Source: Saprospiraceae bacterium
Lineage (GTDB): Bacteria; Bacteroidota; Bacteroidia; Chitinophagales; Saprospiraceae
Reading direction: 5' to 3'
Assembly: GCA_022448945.1 (NCBI GenBank)
Contig: JAKVCV010000013.1
Location: forward strand, 156,911 to 220,910
Length of the DNA stretch: 64,000 nucleotides
Below are positions 40,253 to 49,135 of this stretch, piece after piece (position 1 is the first letter of the stretch; each line of letters opens with the position of its first letter). The notes under the pieces are model-generated. The model made no database searches, was not told the DNA's origin, and saw only the letters and a program-made list of their open reading frames with translations. The translations under genes and the position numbers were made by a program.

Positions 40253-40948
40253 ATGAACATATTAACAAAATTTATTCGAAATATTGTTTTCATTAGTATC
40301 TGTAGTATTTTTATTTGTTCTTGCCTTAGTCTTGGTGCAGGCCGTTCATATAAGCGTTTTGTAAAATATAGCCCTTATGATGCTGTGATTGTACCAGGTG
40401 TCCCTTTTGAAGATAGCGTATGGAGTGATGTAATGAAAATACGAGTCCACTGGGCAATTTATTTGTACAAAAAGGGAATAACTAAAAATATTATTTTTTC
40501 TGGCAGTTCTGTATATTCTCCATATACAGAATCTAAAATTATGGCTCTATATGCGGAAAAACTTGGAGTGCTAAAGGAAAATATTTTTATTGAAGATCGA
40601 GCAGAGCACAGTTCTGAAAATTTATATTATTCATATGTTTTAGCACGGAAAAATGGTCTGCATAATATTGCTTTGACTACAGATCCTTTTCAAAATTCAT
40701 TTCTTAGAAATTTTGCAAAGAAAATTATGCTTGATGATATTTCTTTTATGCCCATTGTTTTTGATTCTTTAAAGACTGTTGATATGAAAACGCCCGTCAT
40801 AGATCCATCTTTGGCTTTCCAAAAAGATTTTAAGTCAATAACAGAACGAGAAAGTATGGGAAAAAGATTTTTAGGTACAATGGGGAAATATATTATTTAT
40901 GAGGAAGGGGATGACCCCAAAGAAAAAAAGAAACAAAAACAGAGGTAG
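40253..40948 (+). CDS. YdcF/SanA-like (DUF218) family protein
   Basis: YDAVIVPGVPFED, IIFSGSSVYSPYTESKIMALYAEKLGVLKENIFIEDRAEHSSENLYYS. Confidence 0.82.
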   Translation: MNILTKFIRNIVFISICSIFICSCLSLGAGRSYKRFVKYSPYDAVIVPGVPFEDSVWSDVMKIRVHWAIYLYKKGITKNIIFSGSSVYSPYTESKIMALYAEKLGVLKENIFIEDRAEHSSENLYYSYVLARKNGLHNIALTTDPFQNSFLRNFAKKIMLDDISFMPIVFDSLKTVDMKTPVIDPSLAFQKDFKSITERESMGKRFLGTMGKYIIYEEGDDPKEKKKQKQR

Positions 40949-40967
40949 TTCAACTATCTCTGTTTTT
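40938..40967. terminator. Rho-independent terminator overlapping the stop codon of the YdcF-like gene
   Basis: AACAGAGGTAG-TTCAA-CTATCTCTGTT followed by T-run. Confidence 0.75.
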
Positions 40968-40978
40968 TGCTCTTGGGA

Positions 40979-42658
40979 TTATCTTTGAATATTTAATTTC
41001 CGTGTGTACACTTTGTCTTCATGGTGAAGTTGTACCAAATACGTACCATTTGGAATAAGGCTAATGTCATAACGGATGAATGGTAATTTCGTATTCAAGG
41101 TTTGATGTATAATTCTTCCATTTAAGTCTATTATACTAATGTTATATGTTTTTGACAAAGGAAGTGTTACTTGTAAATAGACGATATTCTTTGCAGGATT
41201 AGGCATCAACTTAAAATAATTTTCTACTTTTTTTACGTTGATACTTGTCGAAACATTAACGTTTATATCTTGAATGATAAAACAACCTCTTGCATCAGTA
41301 ACCTGAACTTGATAAGTATTTGATCCTAACCCAGTAACAGTTGATGTAGTCTGTCCTGCTAATGCATCTTGCCATTCATATGTATATGGTCCAGATCCAT
41401 TATCAGCATTTAGTGTTATTGTTCCATCTGATGAAGATGCTGATGTGGCATCATTTACAGAACTACTTATTGTCATTCCACCTGTCATGTCCATATACAT
41501 TTCGAATAGTGCAAAGCTGTTTAGAAAACACATTGGCGCACAATTTGTATGATCTAGATTTCCAAGATTAACTGCATCAACATGTGTTGCGCCCAATGAA
41601 TGCATTGTATCTCTAGCTACAAGAGCATTCTCATAGAAAACTTGTTCATCTGCTGTACAATAATACATTGTCAATGGTGCAACCGGAGCCCAATTGTACA
41701 GGTCGTTGTCTTTTAGCATACTCCAAGCAAAGTGGTTGGGGTCGTTAAGAAATCCATTTAAAAAAGCAGAATCAAGCATTACATTTGGTGTGTCAGGCAA
41801 TTGATTATTAATCCAGTTGATCCCATTAGTTCCATCGAAATATAAAGGTAATAATGAATCATATGGTGGTTTAAAGATTTCAGAAAGGTCGTTATAAATA
41901 TTACCATATGCTTCTTGAAGACCCATTATAACATACGGGAGATAACCTGGACTTGCATATGGAGTATCATTAGTCATTGTTACTGCCTGTACTCCAGAAA
42001 CATCATATGGCCCAGACATAGGTGTACAAGCTGTAACAGTAAATTCTGAAGAAAAATTAGTTTCAATTTCCTTGAATGTAGCCATTGTTGAATGTCCTCC
42101 TTGAGAATATCCAAATAAAAAAAGTTGATCATTTAGGTTATAGCCTATACTATCTTTAAGCTCTCTAACTGTTCGTAATAAATCAATTGTAGCAGAAGCT
42201 TCAGATGCTGCATGGATATACGGGTGAAAACCAGGAGAGTCACCCATGCCGAGATAATCAGGCATACTTATTACACATCCTGTAAGAGACGCAGCAATCA
42301 TCCCAATCTTGTATTCAGAGCCTCCCTGATAAGAAGGAATATAATAACGCCTGGATTCTGTACCGTGTTGATAACTTAATAGTGGTACAGGGCAAGTGAT
42401 TCCTGAAGGAACTGCCATTCCACCAGTAGCAATTGTTGTTCCTGTATCCTGAGCATTTCTTGTACTATATGTAATTTTATAATAATCAATTGAATACTCA
42501 GGTATAAGAAAACCTTGTGGAAATCCTAAGTTATTCATTATTGAAATTAAGTCTTGTGGAGTATAATGTTGTACAAGTTGATAGGAAATAAGATGTTGAC
42601 TGAAAGTAGAATTTAAAAAAATAAATAGTGAAAAAAAGAGTTGTAGAATGTATTTCAT
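40979..42658 (-). CDS. Secreted lipase-like alpha/beta hydrolase with SprB-type repeat and T9SS sorting domain
   Basis: LFGYSQGGHSTMA nucleophile, DGTITLNADNGSGPYTYEWQD SprB-like repeat, C-terminal LMPNPAKNIVYLQV...PNGTYLVQLHHEDKVYTRKLNIQR. Confidence 0.87.
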   Translation of the reverse strand: MKYILQLFFSLFIFLNSTFSQHLISYQLVQHYTPQDLISIMNNLGFPQGFLIPEYSIDYYKITYSTRNAQDTGTTIATGGMAVPSGITCPVPLLSYQHGTESRRYYIPSYQGGSEYKIGMIAASLTGCVISMPDYLGMGDSPGFHPYIHAASEASATIDLLRTVRELKDSIGYNLNDQLFLFGYSQGGHSTMATFKEIETNFSSEFTVTACTPMSGPYDVSGVQAVTMTNDTPYASPGYLPYVIMGLQEAYGNIYNDLSEIFKPPYDSLLPLYFDGTNGINWINNQLPDTPNVMLDSAFLNGFLNDPNHFAWSMLKDNDLYNWAPVAPLTMYYCTADEQVFYENALVARDTMHSLGATHVDAVNLGNLDHTNCAPMCFLNSFALFEMYMDMTGGMTISSSVNDATSASSSDGTITLNADNGSGPYTYEWQDALAGQTTSTVTGLGSNTYQVQVTDARGCFIIQDINVNVSTSINVKKVENYFKLMPNPAKNIVYLQVTLPLSKTYNISIIDLNGRIIHQTLNTKLPFIRYDISLIPNGTYLVQLHHEDKVYTRKLNIQR

Positions 42659-42843
42659 TTTTTATTGTTATAAGCAGTTAATTAATTTCGCAATATAATG
42701 ATTTTAGGCACGATTTTTTAATTATTATTAAAACTAATCACCTCTTTATTCAATCTATTAAATTGAAATAATACCTTTTTTAATAATCTTTGATTTATTT
42801 TATGAATTTTATTTTCTCTATGCAAAAAACAGTAATTTTATTG

Positions 42844-42851
42844 TATCTTTG
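42844..42851 (+). promoter_or_regulatory. Putative Bacteroidota -7 box (TATCTTTG) for the downstream nuclease gene
   Basis: Matches TAnnTTTG, 71 nt upstream of the start codon; no clear -33 TTTG. Confidence 0.4.
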
Positions 42852-42922
42852 TCGCAGAATAAAGGATATTCATGTTAAGGTTGGTAGAGGCGTTGTTTTT
42901 TCAAATTGCAAACCTAATTTAA

Positions 42923-44170
42923 ATGTATAAGTATATTCATTTTTTAATTGCATTATTATTCTGGTCAGGAACTTTAAAGGGGCAGGAGACTCGTGAAATA
43001 ATTAAGGAGTTAGAAAAACAACAACATGAATTAGAGTTAAGACAAATAGATTTGTCTAGTGAATTGGAAATATATCGTTTAAATAAGATCAGAGAAGATT
43101 TACATGCCGTTGGGTTGCCAGTTTTAAGTGAAGATGTAGATGATGAATTGGTTGAGCATGGGGCAATGATTTTAAGTTATAATGAGAGACATGAACAGGC
43201 AAATTGGGTTTCTCATATTATTATTCCAGCTGTCAATAAAGGAAATTTACCGAGAACAAATGATTTTAGAAAAGATTCTTTGGTAAAAAGTGGAACTGCT
43301 GTTAAATCAGATTATTGGTATAGTGGTTTTGATAGGGGGCATTTAGCTCCTTCTGCAGATTTTAGGTGGTCGCCAAGGGCTATTAGTGAATCTTATGTTT
43401 ATTCAAATATCTCTCCTCAGCGCCCAGAATTCAATAGAGAAATATGGGCTAAATTAGAAAGTTTTGTAAGAAAACATGTTTGGGTTACAAACGAGCAATT
43501 AATTGTTGTTACAGGGCCAATTTATGATAAGGGCTTAGAAACTATTACCCAAGGCCCTAATGTTGTTTCTATTCCTAATCGTTATTTTAAGTTGATTCTT
43601 GATATAGAGGGTGATGAAAAGAAAGCTATAGCTTTTTTGATGCCTAATGCGTCTTGTAAGAAACCGTTTATTACTTATGCAACAACAATTGACGAAGTAG
43701 AAAAATTAACAGGAATTGATTTTTTCTCAAACTTGCCAGAAGACCTTCAATCAAAACTGGAATCTACATATGATTTTAGTAAATGGGAAGCTTTAAAAGA
43801 AGGGGAGATACCTACTCAGAATCCTTTGGGTTTAAACGACAGGCCCAACAATACACTTAATTCTGTTGAGGCAGATTTATTTGTTGATAAAAAAGCTTGT
43901 GTATGTGGAGTTATTGTTTCAACCAGAAAAACCAGTACAGGTTCAGTTTTTTTTAATTTTGACTCTAAATTCCCTAACCATACTTTCTCAGGTTCTATAT
44001 GGTCAGATAATGTTAAAAATTTCACTTACGAACCTGAAATAGAATTTCTAGGAAAGAAAATATGTATTTCTGGAAAAATAAGAGAATACAAAGGTAAACC
44101 CACTATGAATGTTGAACATGAAAAGAAAGTAACTTTTCTTGATCATAATGGTCGAAAACTTCCCAAGTGA
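42923..44170 (+). CDS. Exported DNA/RNA non-specific endonuclease (NUC1) with C-terminal OB-fold-like region
   Basis: Signal peptide; GFDRGHLAPSADFRWSPRAISESYVYSNISPQRPEFNREIW; C-terminal VCGVIVSTRKTSTGSVFFNFD...ICISGKIREYKGKPTMNV. Confidence 0.85.
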   Translation: MYKYIHFLIALLFWSGTLKGQETREIIKELEKQQHELELRQIDLSSELEIYRLNKIREDLHAVGLPVLSEDVDDELVEHGAMILSYNERHEQANWVSHIIIPAVNKGNLPRTNDFRKDSLVKSGTAVKSDYWYSGFDRGHLAPSADFRWSPRAISESYVYSNISPQRPEFNREIWAKLESFVRKHVWVTNEQLIVVTGPIYDKGLETITQGPNVVSIPNRYFKLILDIEGDEKKAIAFLMPNASCKKPFITYATTIDEVEKLTGIDFFSNLPEDLQSKLESTYDFSKWEALKEGEIPTQNPLGLNDRPNNTLNSVEADLFVDKKACVCGVIVSTRKTSTGSVFFNFDSKFPNHTFSGSIWSDNVKNFTYEPEIEFLGKKICISGKIREYKGKPTMNVEHEKKVTFLDHNGRKLPK

Positions 44171-44284
44171 TAGTCTTTATAATGCAGCATTTAGTTAAAG
44201 AAAATGGCTGCTTTTCAGGTTTATATTAAGCAACCTGAATGGATATCATTATCATCTCAATACCTTCTAAGTATATGGCATTAT

Positions 44285-45463
44285 ATGAAAGATAGGATCA
44301 AAAAACTAATATCAAACAAATATAGTTTAGTAATCGTCTTTGCAATTTTTGCGTTATTTGCAGGAATTCAGTCTCTGACCTTAGGGCCTAAGATGTTTTC
44401 TGGAAGTGATAAAGAATACAATAATTATAATAATTATACAATTTTTGAAAAATCATTCCATCATCTGAAAGATAAACAAGACTTGTATATGTTATATCCT
44501 GACGAACATTGGGACCTATACAAGTACACACCTACTTTTTCAGCTTTTTTTGGTTTTTTTGCTTTCTTTCCCGACTGGATTGGCCTGAATCTATGGAATT
44601 TTCTAAACGCTTTTATTTTGCTTTTGGCAGTTTACTACCTTCCTCGTTTAGATAATTTTGAGAAAGGTCTAATACTTTCAATTATTTTAATTGAGTTAAT
44701 GACATGTATGCAGAATGAACAATCTAATGCTTTAATAGCAGGCCTTTTGGTTTTATCTTTTGGAATGCTCGAAAATAAGAACTATTTGTTTGCTACATTC
44801 TGTATTGTATTTTCAGGTTTTATTAAATTATTTGGAATAGTAGGATTTGCACTTTTTCTTTTTTATCCTCATAAATCGAAATTGTTACTATATACGGCCT
44901 TTTGGGCTATTTTGCTTTTTATGATACCTTGTCTGTATGTAGATTTTAACCAATATATATTTCTGTTGAATAGTTATGTAGAAATGTTATTAAATGATCA
45001 TTCTGCTTCATATGGTTACTCGGTAATGGGGTGTTTGAATTCATGGTTTCACATAGCGAATTATAATAGTATTATTGTTCTTACTGGAATTATTATATTT
45101 TTATTTCCGCTCATCAGAGTTAAAGCATATAATATTTATACTTTCAAATTTTTAACACTTACATCTATTTTGATATGGATAGTTATATTTAATCATAAAG
45201 CAGAATCTCCTACATTTATTATTGCAATGACTGGAGTTTCGTTATGGTTTGTCGGCAGTGAAAAAAACAAAGTAAATATAGCACTTTTTGTTTTTGCATT
45301 TATTTTAACATCATTATCACCAACAGATATTTTCCCAGAATATTTAAGAGAAGAATTTGTTAAACCTTATACTTTAAAAGCATTTCCTTGTATTGTGATC
45401 TGGCTGAAAATAATTTATGATATGATTCGATTAAATAAAGATAGAATGGGAATATTTTATTGA
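44285..45463 (+). CDS. GT87-like (DUF2029) membrane glycosyltransferase; start preferred at MKDRIKK
   Basis: Multi-TM protein, NEQSNALIAGLLVLSFGMLENKNYLFATFCIVFSGFIKLFG; ORF track starts at 44204 inside a hairpin-rich intergenic segment. Confidence 0.72.
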   Translation: MKDRIKKLISNKYSLVIVFAIFALFAGIQSLTLGPKMFSGSDKEYNNYNNYTIFEKSFHHLKDKQDLYMLYPDEHWDLYKYTPTFSAFFGFFAFFPDWIGLNLWNFLNAFILLLAVYYLPRLDNFEKGLILSIILIELMTCMQNEQSNALIAGLLVLSFGMLENKNYLFATFCIVFSGFIKLFGIVGFALFLFYPHKSKLLLYTAFWAILLFMIPCLYVDFNQYIFLLNSYVEMLLNDHSASYGYSVMGCLNSWFHIANYNSIIVLTGIIIFLFPLIRVKAYNIYTFKFLTLTSILIWIVIFNHKAESPTFIIAMTGVSLWFVGSEKNKVNIALFVFAFILTSLSPTDIFPEYLREEFVKPYTLKAFPCIVIWLKIIYDMIRLNKDRMGIFY

Positions 45464-46608
45464 ACTATTATATTACTATCTGTTTTAATTTCTTCTAACC
45501 CTATAAGTTCGATTTCCATCATAACAGGATTGTGGTCAGAATGTTCGAATTTTAGATTTTTGCCTTCAACTTTTATTACATTTATATTTGGAGAAACTAG
45601 GAAATAATCTATCAACGTTACAGGAGTTTTGCCATAATCAAGTACATTTTTCAATGCTCTGTTTGTAGGGACTTTGTCATCAAATGTCCATTGCCAGTCT
45701 TCAGGTAAAAAATCTGAAGCGATATTAGCGGGTTGATACGTAGAGTCTGTAGCAACGCCAATTGCTAATCCTGCTTTGTCAAATGGAACATTAGGGGGAG
45801 TTTGGTTCCAGTCTCCTCCTACTACAATATAATTACCTTTGTTGTATTCTTTTAAAATAAACTCCCTGAAATATTGCATTTCTTTATCTTTCAGTTTGCC
45901 ACCGTCATAAGCAGAATTATGCGTGTTTACAATAACTAGTTCTTTACCTTCAGGATGGGCTGTTTTATATTTTTGTACCGACATGCATCGGTCTAAATGG
46001 AAAATATAATCAGGCCACCCATATGACCCTGGGAATTGATATCTTGTACTTGTTTGGGCTTTGTATTTTGAAAAACTACTTAGGCCACTTTCCATTTGCC
46101 CCATTACATTCCAGGGGCTAAATATTGGAATTGCAACACGTTTTACAAGAAAATTATAGGCAAAACTACTACTGTATTCTGGTAATTGTGTAAGATATTT
46201 TTCATGTTGATTAATAAAATAACTACGTCTTGAATTTTGATCAACTTCCTGAAGTAAAATAAAATCTGTTTTGTTTTCTGAAATAAACTTAGAAATTCCT
46301 GCTATGTTTTCTATGACAAACTCCTGAGGAGAACGAACCATTTTATCTCCCGAGAAGAAAAATCTATTATCATCATAAAAGAAATTTGATTTCGCACCTA
46401 AACCACCATAGCCAATATTCCAATTTAAAAAGGTGAGCCTATTTTTGACGATGATTTCTTTTTGTCCACTCGATTCAATTTTTAATTTTATCGTTTCTTC
46501 AGGCTGGAAATCAGTAAAAGTGCCATGTGTAAGACAAATCGCAACATAGATGATAAAAAGCACTATGGCGAGAAAACTAAATTTGAATATTTTTTTTATT
46601 ATTTTCAT
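45457..46608 (-). CDS. Endonuclease/exonuclease/phosphatase family protein
   Basis: LTFLNWNIGYGG, FILLQEVDQNSRRSY, VGGDWNQTPP, HSDHNPVMMEIEL. Confidence 0.88.
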   Translation of the reverse strand: MKIIKKIFKFSFLAIVLFIIYVAICLTHGTFTDFQPEETIKLKIESSGQKEIIVKNRLTFLNWNIGYGGLGAKSNFFYDDNRFFFSGDKMVRSPQEFVIENIAGISKFISENKTDFILLQEVDQNSRRSYFINQHEKYLTQLPEYSSSFAYNFLVKRVAIPIFSPWNVMGQMESGLSSFSKYKAQTSTRYQFPGSYGWPDYIFHLDRCMSVQKYKTAHPEGKELVIVNTHNSAYDGGKLKDKEMQYFREFILKEYNKGNYIVVGGDWNQTPPNVPFDKAGLAIGVATDSTYQPANIASDFLPEDWQWTFDDKVPTNRALKNVLDYGKTPVTLIDYFLVSPNINVIKVEGKNLKFEHSDHNPVMMEIELIGLEEIKTDSNIIVQ

Positions 46609-46818
46609 TTAATAAAAGTCTAAAGGGGAATTTATAATTGGTTTAAAATGTTTATTTTTGTTTGCTAAGTTTCAGTTTGCTTTGCCTGTTGTATTCTAAT
46701 ACAATAGTACTGCTTAATTTTTAGATAGACAAAGGTTTTTTTGCTATTATTTATTTTTAAAATCATTATAATATTTTCTAATTCATATACTTATTTAGAT
46801 AAAGTATAATTCTATTTT

Positions 46819-47268
46819 ATGAACAAATTATCCATTGTTTTTTTGGATATTTTTATTCATTTTTTGCTTTAGTTTTACCCATATCAATGGTCAGGTATTA
46901 CAAAATATGGTTAAAAATCCAAGTTTTGAACAATACAATAAGGTTCGATCCTAATTGGGTAATATTCAAACAATAGATTTTTCTAGCTCACCGACTGATG
47001 CTACGACTTGATAGGAACCATTCGGACATATCCCAATTATAATATTGAAATATCGGGACATACCGTTGACCGGGGTGATCCACAGGCAAATTAGGACCTT
47101 TCAAAAACACGAGCCAAAGGAGTGTATAACTTTTTATTATCCTCAGGGATAAAAAGCGAAAGATTAACCTATAGGGGCTATGGTCAGTCGAGGCCTATTG
47201 CTTTAAATAAAACCCTCGAAGGACGACAAAAAAATGATCGTATTCAATTTAGGATTACAAAAAAATAG
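46819..47268 (+). pseudogene. Decayed OmpA-like (peptidoglycan-binding) surface protein with frameshifts, in-frame stop and missing middle
   Basis: Frame pieces FCFSFTHINGQVLQNMVKNPSFEQYNK, LGNIQTIDFSSSPTDATT, YPNYNIEISGHTVDRGDPQAN*DLSKTRAKGVYNFLLSSGIKSERLTYRGYGQSRPIALNKTLEGRQKNDRIQFRITKK*. Confidence 0.82.
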
Positions 47269-47270
47269 CG

Positions 47271-47278
47271 TACCTTTG
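47271..47278 (+). promoter_or_regulatory. Putative Bacteroidota -7 box (TACCTTTG) upstream of the 122-aa gene
   Basis: Matches TAnnTTTG, 40 nt before the start codon. Confidence 0.4.
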
Positions 47279-47318
47279 TAGGACTTATTTTTTAAATTAT
47301 TCCAGATGCTGTAGAACT

Positions 47319-47687
47319 ATGAAAAAAACAATCGAAAATAACACAATTAGTAATGAAATGAAACAGATTTTAGATGAATTAAAATCGTCTTTTCAAAACA
47401 ATAAAGAAGTCACAGAAGATGTAGTTATGAAGATGAAAGATTTAAGAGAGTTATATAAAGAAATTGAACAACCGACAATGGTTAAATCGATACGGTTAAC
47501 ATATGAACACCTTATGAACTATGGGACTTTGGATAACTTGACATACTGGGAAACTGAAGAAATTGAATTGGATGATGAGTGTACAAGTATTGGTTATTAT
47601 TTTGATTTGTTATATAAACCTTTTAATAAGTATAACAGAGAAGAAATAAAAGAAATGAATATTTTGCTTAAAGAAATGGCAGAATAA
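47319..47687 (+). CDS. Small acidic hypothetical protein
   Basis: Intact ORF between a promoter-like box and a strong terminator. Confidence 0.65.
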   Translation: MKKTIENNTISNEMKQILDELKSSFQNNKEVTEDVVMKMKDLRELYKEIEQPTMVKSIRLTYEHLMNYGTLDNLTYWETEEIELDDECTSIGYYFDLLYKPFNKYNREEIKEMNILLKEMAE

Positions 47688-47704
47688 CATTTGATCTCTA
47701 AAAC

Positions 47705-47740
47705 AAAAAAAGTGCTTTTGAATTCAAAAGCACTTTTTTT
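47705..47740. terminator. Bidirectional terminator, perfect 36-nt palindrome
   Basis: AAAAAAAGTGCTTTTGAATTCAAAAGCACTTTTTTT between convergent genes. Confidence 0.9.
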
Positions 47741-47775
47741 GTTTCTATATGAGTGAAAATATATATTTCATTTAT

Positions 47776-48921
47776 TTAATCTTCAACTTTTTCTCCAGGA
47801 ATAAGTCTCGATTCACCAGTATCTGTAACACCCATTGAAGTTTTGGCTGATGAAGCAAATTTATCCATCTTTTCTTCCAAGTTTGAGGGGTTGATATAGC
47901 CAATATGTTTGCCAATTACTTTTCCTAATCGTACAAAAACAATACATGGTACATGTGTAACACCAAAACTTCTGTGTAATTTATGTGAACCATCTACCAT
48001 AATAGATTCGAATTTTATTTTGCTGTATTTACGACCAAATTTTTCAATGACCTCATTTGTTTTATTGCAAATACCACATTGAGGGAGTTTAAAGTAGAAA
48101 AGAAGGAATTCTCCCATTCCATAAAGTTCTTTCTTATTTATTTTCTTTAATCCTTTAATTGAACCAACGCTATTGCTGTCACTGATATTTGCACCAGTCA
48201 TTATAATAGAAATCTTTTGCTGTATTGCTGAAAGGCTTAATTCTCCTTGATGTATTGCAATTTGCTTATTTCCTCTTTTGAAAATTATGGCTGGTAAGTT
48301 TTCAATTTTTAATTTGTGCATCAACTTAGGATCATTCTGGATTAAAGTCTTTTCAACTTCAATCATCCCAGCATGTTCATTTTCTATAAATTCAAGACGT
48401 TTCCGCATTTTTCGGCAATCTTTGCTTTTTGAGCCATAAAATTCCAGCACAATCATATTCCCATCATTGTCTTTTGGGGCAGCAAGAACTTGTTTAGATT
48501 GTTCATAGATCATCATGATGGTATTTTTCGCCTTTTCGTCTTGTATATCATCTGCAAATTGACCAAACCATGATGATGATAGCTTTTTGAGCTTAATGGC
48601 CAGCATACCTTCTTCTTTAGAAACTTTTGTGCCTTTTGTTAATAAAGAACCAGAACCATCTATACAACTTTTAAAAATAGGGGAGTCCTTTGCTAATTGC
48701 GTTATTTCTTTATACAATGATTTCCAGTTTTTTTCTCCAGCACTATCTCCTGCTTGTTGCTCAATCAACTTATCTGTTTTTGATTTAAGGAGTCTCATTT
48801 CATTGTACTGCTTCTTAAGTTTACCGGAATGTGCACCTAAATTATTTTTTTTATAATCATCTATCCAGGAAATTGCTAATTTATTGAGTTTCAGTACATC
48901 CTTAAATTCTTCGAGTGTCAT
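47776..48921 (-). CDS. Protein with two thioredoxin-like domains
   Basis: MIVLEFYGSKSKDCRKMRKRL and FLLFYFKLPQCGICNKTNEVIEKFG, FGVTHVPCIVFVRLGKVIG. Confidence 0.78.
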   Translation of the reverse strand: MTLEEFKDVLKLNKLAISWIDDYKKNNLGAHSGKLKKQYNEMRLLKSKTDKLIEQQAGDSAGEKNWKSLYKEITQLAKDSPIFKSCIDGSGSLLTKGTKVSKEEGMLAIKLKKLSSSWFGQFADDIQDEKAKNTIMMIYEQSKQVLAAPKDNDGNMIVLEFYGSKSKDCRKMRKRLEFIENEHAGMIEVEKTLIQNDPKLMHKLKIENLPAIIFKRGNKQIAIHQGELSLSAIQQKISIIMTGANISDSNSVGSIKGLKKINKKELYGMGEFLLFYFKLPQCGICNKTNEVIEKFGRKYSKIKFESIMVDGSHKLHRSFGVTHVPCIVFVRLGKVIGKHIGYINPSNLEEKMDKFASSAKTSMGVTDTGESRLIPGEKVED

Positions 48922-49135
48922 AATTGTCTGTTGCGAGTTTTCACTATTTCATGAACCGTAGTGAAAGATTTATGTTAAAATCAATGTATTTTATATATAT
49001 GATATTCTGCCACCAAACCCAAAAATAGCCAATTTTTTTAACAAAAACAAAAACAAATTAAATTTAAACTTTAGATGTAATCATATTATTTGTATTCCTT
49101 AAACAATGAACAGGATAAGGAATGATGCGCTGTAT

